A stretch of 9,880 nucleotides of DNA from contig JAFYWE010000226.1 of the NCBI GenBank assembly GCA_017558165.1, positions 1 through 9,880 of the forward strand, in the 5' to 3' direction. Origin of the DNA: Bacteroidaceae bacterium. GTDB taxonomy: Bacteria > Bacteroidota > Bacteroidia > Bacteroidales > Bacteroidaceae. The stretch's first letter is position 1, and each line of letters starts with the position of its first letter. The notes beneath the pieces were generated by a model. It was not told where the DNA came from. It made no database searches and saw nothing but the letters and a program-made list of their open reading frames with translations. The position numbers were made by a program, and so were the translations under genes. Of this stretch, positions 1-5,743 are shown in pieces.

Positions 1-174
1 GAGAAAGACTGCAATAAGAATGTAAGACAACTGATTAAGGGGAAAATCTACTGCCTAAATCCAATTTTGACCCACACCTTTTTTCTACTGAGCCTTAAAA
101 ATCCCTTTTTAAATTATTTTTTGGAAAAACGTGCTATTTTCATTAAATTCGCAGAATATTTCCATTTTTAGAAA
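1..174. other. AT-rich upstream intergenic region
   Basis: This stretch has no supported gene. Frame 1 is open from base 1 to a TAG at 169-171, but beyond about base 60 its content is low-complexity Phe/Leu/Lys/Asn typical of translated AT-rich spacer, so I do not call it. The first bases could be the 3' end of an upstream gene (frame 2 stops at 23-25, frame 3 at 15-17); the window cannot decide. The right part contains the promoter at 120-151. Confidence 0.5.
120..151 (+). promoter_or_regulatory. Bacteroidetes-type promoter of the long operon
   Basis: TTTG at 120-123, a 20-nt spacer, and TAAATTCG at 144-151 match the known Bacteroidetes primary-sigma pattern (TTTG, 19-21 nt, TAnnTTTG) with one mismatch in the -7 element. 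Transcription would start near 157-160, leaving a leader of only about 15-18 nt before the ATG at 175, too short for a riboswitch. It is the only good promoter match I see before the nine-gene run. The start point is inferred. Confidence 0.6.
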
Positions 175-1242
175 ATGAACATATACAAATACTTAAAGAA
201 CATTGCATTCGCGTTGCTGGCGCTGGTGATTGCATCTTGCGGCAACCCTGACACCAAGCTACACTCCATAGCCGACCTGGAGGGCTCTCATGTGGCCGTC
301 CTTGAAAAGGCTGTCAGTGACAAGGACTTCAAGAAACAGTTGCCGGATTCACACGCCAAGCACCTGAAGTCATCATCGGAATTCCTGCTTACATTGTCCA
401 CCGGAAAATGTGATGCGGGTATCGTAGAGAAGCAGAAGGGACTGTCCATCCTCAAGAAGAGGACCGACTATGCAGCCTTGCCATATGGCGAGACCGACTC
501 TACCCTGCTCATTGCACACAAGAGCATTCTTGCAGTGCAAGAGGAGGCCGCGCACGACGGGAATGCATTCAGCCGCCTGATAGACCGTCTTGACAACAGT
601 CTTGTATCACATGGATACTGGAGACTCATCCTGCAAGGATTCAGCACGACCGTATCGATATTCCTGCTTGCAATAATCCAGGCCTTCATATTGGCCATAC
701 TGCTGATGTGGATGAACGGGCACAAGTATATAAAGTACATATCAAAGCCGCTCTCATATTTCATAAAGACCATACACGACGTACCGTCAATTGTATTGAT
801 ATTCTTTTTCTACTATTTTGTATTCGCATCGGCCAACATAAGCGCTACATTGGTATGTTCCATTGCCTTGGGAGTATACACATCGAGCTCATTGATGAAG
901 ATATTCAAGGTGTATCTGGGACAGATTGACAAGACACAGCACTTTGCCGCACAGATGCTGGGACTCAACGGTTGGAAAAAGTACCGGTACGTGATACTGC
1001 CGCAGGCCATCAAGCCAATGCAGGGTTTCCTGGGATCAGAGGCCAAGCGATTGCTCAGGGCAACCAGTTATGTGGGATACATATCGGAGCTTGACCTTGT
1101 AAAGGTTACCGAGGTGATAAGGAACCAGACATACGAGATTCTCATCCCGCTGCTGCTGGTATCAATCATTTTCCTCGTCCTCTCCCACATTATAGTAGAA
1201 ACCCTGTCGGTAATATGTAATAAAGCATTCAAGAATGATTAA
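175..1242 (+). CDS. ABC transporter permease with N-terminal half substrate-binding domain (lipoprotein-type)
   Basis: This is probably the membrane subunit of an ABC importer of the polar amino acid (HisM/GlnP-like) family. Residues 1-22 form a lipoprotein signal ending in a lipobox (VIASC, Cys22). Residues about 30-117 resemble part of an SBP_bac_3 binding protein: an 'LxGxxVAVL' strand and 'GKCDAGIVE', a match to the family's 'gk.DA.i.d'. That is about 90-110 residues against roughly 220 for a full domain, so only about one lobe remains. Residues about 133-155 resemble the linker of known SBP-permease fusions, running into 'LILQGFSTTVSIF', the usual first-helix start. Several membrane helices follow between about 157 and 350. 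The cytoplasmic EAA loop is present near residues 258-281 (AAQMLGLNGWKKYRYVILPQAI). The gene overlaps the next by 8 nt, implying translational coupling with its ATPase. The fold is confident; the substrate is unknown, and a half binding domain may not bind ligand alone. Confidence 0.85.
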   Translation: MNIYKYLKNIAFALLALVIASCGNPDTKLHSIADLEGSHVAVLEKAVSDKDFKKQLPDSHAKHLKSSSEFLLTLSTGKCDAGIVEKQKGLSILKKRTDYAALPYGETDSTLLIAHKSILAVQEEAAHDGNAFSRLIDRLDNSLVSHGYWRLILQGFSTTVSIFLLAIIQAFILAILLMWMNGHKYIKYISKPLSYFIKTIHDVPSIVLIFFFYYFVFASANISATLVCSIALGVYTSSSLMKIFKVYLGQIDKTQHFAAQMLGLNGWKKYRYVILPQAIKPMQGFLGSEAKRLLRATSYVGYISELDLVKVTEVIRNQTYEILIPLLLVSIIFLVLSHIIVETLSVICNKAFKND

Positions 1243-2296
1243 TATAAGCCATATAAAGAAGTCATATGGAGCCACACCGGTACTCGATGATGTATCGTTG
1301 AGCGTAAAAAGGAATGAGACGGTCTCCATTATAGGATATTCGGGATCGGGAAAATCGACCCTGCTCAACTGCATAGCAGGACTTGAACCGTACGGATCGG
1401 GCACCATAACAACCGGGCTTGCCAACGCAAAGGGCGAGGGAACGATAGGCATGGTCTTCAGCAGCGGGAACCTGTTCCCGCACTTGACTGTGATGCAGAA
1501 TCTCACACTTGCACCAGTAAAGGTTCTGGGACTGTCACCAAAGCTTGCCGAGGAAGAGGCCATGGAGATTCTTGAGAGGGTGGGTATATGGTCTGTAAGG
1601 GACGCCTACCCCGAATCCCTTTCCAGCGGTCAGCGCCAGCGTGCGGCCATAGCAAGAAGCCTGATGATGAAGCCCAGGATTCTGTTGCTCGACGAGCCTA
1701 CGTCATCACTTGACCCGGCATCGACCAGCGAGGTATTCAAGGTCCTGTCCGACCTCAAGAACCAAGACATGACAATTGTCCTTGTGACACACAGCATTGA
1801 CCTTGCAAGAGCGATAAGCGACAGGATTGTGTTCATGGAGAACGGCAGGATTATAGAGCAAGGCACACCGGCCGAGATCATCAACAACCCGCAGCACAGG
1901 GAGACAAGGACCTTCATCAACCACAGCGTCAACCTTGTATACAACATCCCGTCGGAGAGATACGACCACCCCGAGCTGAATGCGAGAATAGAGGTATTCT
2001 GCCTGAGATACAGGTTGTCGCACTCCGAGACATACTCACTGCAGCTTGCCGTTGAGGAGTTGCTGAACATAATCCCGCTTGACAAGGGCGTAGGAGTCAT
2101 CATCACCAAGCTTGACAAGGGACTGAAGATAGAGGCCACCCTTCCAAAGAGTGAAATGCCTTACCTTGCGGACGAGAGCATGAAGGAGGAGCTCAGCTAT
2201 ACAATCCTTGAAGGTCTTTGCGAGAGCATTGAAGAGGAAGCGAACGAAATTGGCGAGACTGTCATACGACTGACAATCAAGCAGAACTCAATATAA
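1235..2296 (+). CDS. ABC transporter ATPase with C-terminal RsbW-like (degenerate HATPase) extension
   Basis: This is the cytoplasmic ATPase partner of the preceding permease, closest in style to amino acid importer ATPases (GlnQ/HisP type). Motifs: Walker A GYSGSGKST (34-42), signature LSSGQ (129-133), Walker B ILLLDEP (149-155, catalytic Glu154), D-loop SSLD (157-160), H-loop His186. The Q-loop is unusual: where the family has VFQ, this protein has VFS (Ser76, codon AGC at 1460-1462). The ATPase core ends near residue 230. Residues about 231-353 form an extra domain that is not the MetN NIL domain. It resembles RsbW/SpoIIAB: a helix with LAVEELLN (E274-x3-N278, like the N-box E-x3-N) and a final part similar to the RsbW C-terminus, ending in IGETVIRLTIKQ. 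The ATP-binding Asp-x-Gly and glycine-rich G2 loop are missing, so it is probably a binding rather than a kinase domain. A STAS gene starts 16 nt downstream. The core call is firm; the extension assignment is by eye. Confidence 0.9.
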   Translation: MINISHIKKSYGATPVLDDVSLSVKRNETVSIIGYSGSGKSTLLNCIAGLEPYGSGTITTGLANAKGEGTIGMVFSSGNLFPHLTVMQNLTLAPVKVLGLSPKLAEEEAMEILERVGIWSVRDAYPESLSSGQRQRAAIARSLMMKPRILLLDEPTSSLDPASTSEVFKVLSDLKNQDMTIVLVTHSIDLARAISDRIVFMENGRIIEQGTPAEIINNPQHRETRTFINHSVNLVYNIPSERYDHPELNARIEVFCLRYRLSHSETYSLQLAVEELLNIIPLDKGVGVIITKLDKGLKIEATLPKSEMPYLADESMKEELSYTILEGLCESIEEEANEIGETVIRLTIKQNSI

Positions 2297-2312
2297 CAAA
2301 AACACATCAGAC

Positions 2313-2615
2313 ATGAAAACAGAAATTACACAGACCGATAATACAGTAACAGTTAGCGTTTGCGGCCGTCTCGACACCGTGACATCTGCTGAATTCGAGA
2401 AGACCCTTGCTCCTCATTTCGCCACACAGGGCCTGGAGCTGGTCCTTGATTGCCGTGAGATGGAATACATAAGCAGTGCTGGACTCCGCGTAGTACTGAC
2501 CGCACACAAGAACGTCACAGCCAAGGGCGGACGTTTCATCATCCGCAACATCAACAAGGAGGTTCATTCGGTGTTCGACATGACCGGATTCTCACGCATC
2601 CTCACCATTGAATGA
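2313..2615 (+). CDS. STAS-domain anti-anti-sigma-type protein (RsbV/SpoIIAA family)
   Basis: This 100-residue protein is a single STAS domain, the usual length for a stand-alone anti-sigma antagonist. It shows the early 'VSVCGRLDT' strand, the 'LVLDCREMEYISSAGLRVV' core, and the terminal 'VFDMTGFSRIL' helix-strand typical of RsbV and SpoIIAA. By alignment, Ser55 corresponds to the phosphorylated serine (Ser58 of SpoIIAA, Ser56 of RsbV); the Asp normally before it is Ser54 here. Family proteins are phosphorylated by an RsbW-type kinase and dephosphorylated by a PP2C phosphatase, and both are encoded downstream in this window. The position directly behind the ABC ATPase suggests the unphosphorylated form could bind the ATPase extension; this is inference, with the MlaB (STAS)-MlaF (ATPase) pair as a known precedent for STAS binding to an ABC ATPase. 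A hairpin begins at the stop codon. Confidence 0.92.
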   Translation: MKTEITQTDNTVTVSVCGRLDTVTSAEFEKTLAPHFATQGLELVLDCREMEYISSAGLRVVLTAHKNVTAKGGRFIIRNINKEVHSVFDMTGFSRILTIE

Positions 2616-2637
2616 TAAAGAGCCCTGCTCCTTATCA
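2613..2637 (+). promoter_or_regulatory. Intercistronic hairpin after the STAS gene
   Basis: TGATAAAGAGC and GCTCCTTATCA can pair as an 11-bp stem with one A-C mismatch and a 3-nt CCT loop. The structure starts on the STAS stop codon and lies in the 62-nt gap before the STAS-kinase gene. No T-run follows, so it is not a standard intrinsic terminator. It could protect the upstream mRNA 3' end from exonucleases or set the STAS:downstream protein ratio. Function is inferred. Confidence 0.45.
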
Positions 2638-2677
2638 GCAAGATGGACCACTTATTTGACAACAGGAAAACTATACA

Positions 2678-3889
2678 ATGGATTATCACTACAGACTTGA
2701 CAACGGGTGTCTTCACGTATCCTTGGACGGCAGGCTCGACACGGAATCATCTATCAGGTTCGATGCCGAGTTTACCGAGGTATGCAGGAACAACCCGCAC
2801 GGCAGTATGGTCATTGATGCCGGCAAGCTTGAATACATAGCATCAAGCGGCCTGCGCACGATACTCAAACTGGCCAAGAGCGAGAAAGAGTTCAGGATAG
2901 AGAACGTCTCTCCAAGCGTATACGATGTGTTTGAGATGACCGGATTCTCAAGAATCATAAATATAAGGAAAGCACTGCGCAAGATAAACCTTGAGGAGTG
3001 TGAAAGGATAGGATTCGGCGGCAACGGCGCCGTATACCGCGTGAGCGAGGATGAAATAGTGAAGGTAAACTACGACCCCGAGACATACGAGGGACTTGAC
3101 AAGGAGCTCACAAAGGCCAAGGAGGCTTTTCTCTTGGGTATTCCCACAGCAATATCATTCGACATGGTCGACTGCGGCGACGGAAAGCGTGGCGTGGTAT
3201 ACGAGACCATCAAGAGCCGCACTCTGGGCGAGACCATGCAGAACGAGCCCGACCGCATGGAGGAGCTTACCGGGAAGTACGTCGGGCAGCTGAACCTGCT
3301 CCACTCTACCCGCACCGACAACCCCGTCTTCGGCAATGCGAAGGATTACTACCGTAAGCAGGCCGAAGGTGCCATAAGACACCTTACCGAAGAAGAGGGC
3401 AAGATGCTGGACATGATTCTTGAGGCCCTGCCCGAAGGGAACAGGCTCGTACACTGTGACGCTCACCCAAAGAACCTGATGATACAGAACGGCGAGATGC
3501 TATGGATTGACATGGAGCAGATGAGCGTAGGCCATCCCATCTATGACCTCATCTCCATAGCAGTCATCCTCAATGGCATGAGAACCGACGAACTGATCCT
3601 GCAGATGACCGGCATGGACAATGCTACGGTAGCACTGTTGAAGGGCTGTTTCATAAGAAGATACTTCAAGACCGAGGACCCGGAGATGATACAGAAGTAC
3701 AGCTCGATGCTGGACGCCCTGCGCCTTATACGCACCGTATTTGCAATAGGATTCAACTCAAGCAGTACAGAGAAATACCGCACCGCCATCATAGAGATGG
3801 CCCGCAAGGTATTCTTCCCGAACATACACGACATCGTCGGCGCTGTCAAAAGCCTGACAAGCGTGGTTGACAATATCCTGCAAGCATGA
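2678..3889 (+). CDS. STAS domain fused to aminoglycoside-phosphotransferase-like kinase
   Basis: This 403-residue protein has two domains. Residues 1-98 are a second STAS domain with LEYIASSGLRT (51-61), in which Ser56 aligns with the RsbV phosphoserine, and the same 'MTGFSRI' ending as the preceding STAS protein. Residues about 103-400 are a protein-kinase-like fold of the APH/choline-kinase superfamily: glycine loop GFGGNGAVYRV (112-122), Lys129 in IVKV as candidate ATP-anchoring lysine, catalytic HCDAHPKN (259-266, Asp261, Asn266) and metal-binding WIDMEQ (Asp278). All residues needed for catalysis appear present, so it is likely active. Possible substrates are STAS serines, including its own domain, or a small molecule; the sequence does not say. 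Antibiotic resistance is an unlikely role, given the STAS fusion and the operon. The stop overlaps the next start as ATGA. The ATG at 2678 gives a full STAS domain. Confidence 0.88.
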   Translation: MDYHYRLDNGCLHVSLDGRLDTESSIRFDAEFTEVCRNNPHGSMVIDAGKLEYIASSGLRTILKLAKSEKEFRIENVSPSVYDVFEMTGFSRIINIRKALRKINLEECERIGFGGNGAVYRVSEDEIVKVNYDPETYEGLDKELTKAKEAFLLGIPTAISFDMVDCGDGKRGVVYETIKSRTLGETMQNEPDRMEELTGKYVGQLNLLHSTRTDNPVFGNAKDYYRKQAEGAIRHLTEEEGKMLDMILEALPEGNRLVHCDAHPKNLMIQNGEMLWIDMEQMSVGHPIYDLISIAVILNGMRTDELILQMTGMDNATVALLKGCFIRRYFKTEDPEMIQKYSSMLDALRLIRTVFAIGFNSSSTEKYRTAIIEMARKVFFPNIHDIVGAVKSLTSVVDNILQA

Positions 3890-4758
3890 TCCGTACCATT
3901 AACATCTTTTTATTCATAGCACTTATGTCCGTTTCCTGCAGCACAAGAACAAATGACCGTGAGCTCAAGCTGGAAGAACAGCTGATTGGACTCACCAGTG
4001 TACACAATGCCAGGCAACTGGGTGGTTACCACATTGGCGACAAAAGGATAAAGGATGGCCTGTTGCTACGCTGTGCCAGACTATCGGCATTGTCAGCAGA
4101 GGACTCAATGCTGCTTGCCGAGAAATTCAGACTGCAACGCATCTATGACTTCCGTGGCATGGAGGAGGCGTTATCAGCCCCAGACATAATTCCCGGAAAG
4201 GCAACCTACCGATCACTGTCATTATCATTTGACAAGGGAGGTAATTTGAAGGATACCAAGTTCGAGAAGGACGAGGACCTCATCAGGCTGCTGCTCGAGA
4301 ATGCCGCGCACCCGGGCGTCCAGGCCATGTGCACGAACCTGTATGACATGGTGTTCCTTGACGAGGCGTCGCATGATGTATACCGCAGGTTCTTCGCGGA
4401 CCTCATGACCCTGCAACCCGAAGACGGCGCCGTGCTGTGGCATTGTACCCAGGGCAAGGACCGCGCAGGATGCGCATCGGCAATGCTGTTGGCAGCCTTG
4501 GGCGCCGACCGAGAGCTTATCATGGCCGACTTCACCTTATCGAAGAGCTATTACGACCCACACGTATCGCGCATAGAGACAAGGAGCGACGCACAGAAAA
4601 ACGCCATAAACACACTTATCAGCGCCAACCCTGACATCTTTGAAAAGACATTGGACAAGATAGATGCAAGATACGGTTCACAGGAGAACTATCTCACCGA
4701 ATGCATTGGGGTGACTCCTGCGATGATGGATACCCTGCGCATGAGATTCCTGGAATAA
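3886..4758 (+). CDS. Lipoprotein tyrosine phosphatase (Y_phosphatase3-type)
   Basis: This is a 290-residue cysteine-dependent phosphatase predicted to sit on the outer side of the inner membrane or on the outer membrane. The N-terminus is a lipoprotein signal ending in MSVSC (Cys18). The body matches the Y_phosphatase3 family (MptpB/LipA-like): 'NARQLGGY' (41-48, family N.RDLGG), 'IYDFRGMEE' (86-94, family D.R...E) and the active-site P-loop HCTQGKDRAG (186-195), with nucleophile Cys187 and Arg193. The family consensus ends in TG; the T-to-A change at position 194 is a mild variation. Members dephosphorylate phosphotyrosine, phosphoserine/threonine or phosphoinositides, and a few act on other phosphoesters, so the substrate is open. 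Start ATG overlaps the preceding stop by 4 nt, which argues for coupled translation. A cytoplasmic relay target is unlikely if the lipoprotein is exported; a periplasmic phosphoester is more plausible. Confidence 0.85.
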   Translation: MIRTINIFLFIALMSVSCSTRTNDRELKLEEQLIGLTSVHNARQLGGYHIGDKRIKDGLLLRCARLSALSAEDSMLLAEKFRLQRIYDFRGMEEALSAPDIIPGKATYRSLSLSFDKGGNLKDTKFEKDEDLIRLLLENAAHPGVQAMCTNLYDMVFLDEASHDVYRRFFADLMTLQPEDGAVLWHCTQGKDRAGCASAMLLAALGADRELIMADFTLSKSYYDPHVSRIETRSDAQKNAINTLISANPDIFEKTLDKIDARYGSQENYLTECIGVTPAMMDTLRMRFLE

Positions 4759-4801
4759 CGTCCCGTCTCTTGCAACACTCAAAAACACAACCTTGAATAA
4801 T

Positions 4802-5740
4802 ATGAAGAAATACCTGACACTGCTGTGCTTTATACTAGTCCCCTTTTTCCAGGGAGCGGCACAGAAGATAACATTTACACCCCAATGGACTCCACAGAGC
4901 CAGTTCGCGGGATACTACGCTGCTCTTGAGAACGGCTATTATGATGAGGCCGGACTGGACGTCAGCATCGTACACCCTACCACATCGTACAGCTCAATGA
5001 ACATGCTCCTGGACGGGACATCGGACATAATCACCAGTGAGCTCATACAGGCAATGACAGCAACAAAGCAGGGCGTAAGGCTTGTGAACATACTGCAGAC
5101 CACGCAACACTCTACCCTGGTACTTATCTCGCACATCAAGGATATCAACAAGATGGCCGACCTTGCCGGACGCAGGGTAGGCACATGGAAAGTGGGTTTC
5201 AGCGAGATACCACATATTATTGATGAGAAAGAAGGACTGGGTATCGAATGGATCAAGTTCATCACCCCCCTGAACCTTTACATTTCGGGCGCCATTGATG
5301 CCACCATTGGCAAAAGCTACAACGAGGAGATACTGTTCTCAATGTCAGGCATCACACCGGGAAGCATCCTCAGGTTCTCTGAGATTGGCTTCGACTACCC
5401 CGAGGACGGCCTGTACGTAAGCGAGGAGTTCTACAAGAAACATCCCGAACAGTGCCGCAAGTTTGCCGAGGCATCGCGCAAGGGCTGGGAGTGGGTAAGG
5501 AATAACCGCGAGGAGGCTCTTGGCATTGTCATGAAATATGTGAAGGAGGAGAACGTCCCTACCAACATCTACAACCAGAAATGGATGCTCAACACCATTC
5601 TCGAAGTACAGGAGGACGTGAAGGGCAATGCTCCGTCATACAAATTGAACATTGAGGATTTCAACAGGCTCAACGAGTTGCTCATCCAGTACGGCTACAT
5701 CTCGAAGCCCGTTGAGTATAAAGGATTTATAGGGGAATAA
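4802..5740 (+). CDS. NMT1/THI5-type periplasmic substrate-binding protein
   Basis: This 312-residue protein belongs to the NMT1/THI5 group of type 2 periplasmic binding proteins, whose members bind pyrimidine thiamine precursors, nitrate, sulfonates or related ligands. The opening 'TPQWTPQSQFAGYYAALENGYYDEAGLDV' region (mature N-terminus, split here only for description) is the family hallmark, followed by 'ELIQAMTATKQG', 'LAGRRVGTW' and 'IDATIGKSYNEE'. The first about 20 residues are a signal peptide ending ...QGAA|Q; no lipobox Cys is present. I use ATG 4802; a TTG at 4793 would add three residues ahead of the Lys-Lys that normally starts the signal. No cognate NMT1-type permease or ATPase is nearby; the ABC pair upstream is amino-acid-type. 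The next gene, a Cache-domain phosphatase, starts 3 nt after the stop, so this may be a sensor subunit rather than a transport protein (inference). No thiamine riboswitch fits in the 43-nt gap upstream. Confidence 0.85.
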   Translation: MKKYLTLLCFILVPFFQGAAQKITFTPQWTPQSQFAGYYAALENGYYDEAGLDVSIVHPTTSYSSMNMLLDGTSDIITSELIQAMTATKQGVRLVNILQTTQHSTLVLISHIKDINKMADLAGRRVGTWKVGFSEIPHIIDEKEGLGIEWIKFITPLNLYISGAIDATIGKSYNEEILFSMSGITPGSILRFSEIGFDYPEDGLYVSEEFYKKHPEQCRKFAEASRKGWEWVRNNREEALGIVMKYVKEENVPTNIYNQKWMLNTILEVQEDVKGNAPSYKLNIEDFNRLNELLIQYGYISKPVEYKGFIGE

Positions 5741-5743
5741 TAT

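Noticed and set aside
1..171. Open frame 1 from the window start to TAG at 169
   Set aside because: Its second half is translated AT-rich spacer that contains the promoter, with no recognisable protein features, so it is likely chance.
1630..2139. 169-codon open frame on the - strand
   Set aside because: It is antisense to the ABC ATPase motifs and has no domain features of its own.
2678..3889. Aminoglycoside resistance gene
   Set aside because: The kinase motifs belong to a broad superfamily; the STAS fusion and operon context point to signalling or metabolism instead.
4793..4801. TTG start adding three residues to the NMT1-type protein
   Set aside because: ATG 4802 begins a standard Met-Lys-Lys signal peptide; the TTG is unnecessary.
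4759..4801. Separate promoter or thiamine riboswitch ahead of the NMT1-type gene
   Set aside because: The gap is only 43 nt, with no TTTG/TAnnTTTG pair and no THI-box elements, so a TPP riboswitch cannot fit and a second operon start is unsupported.
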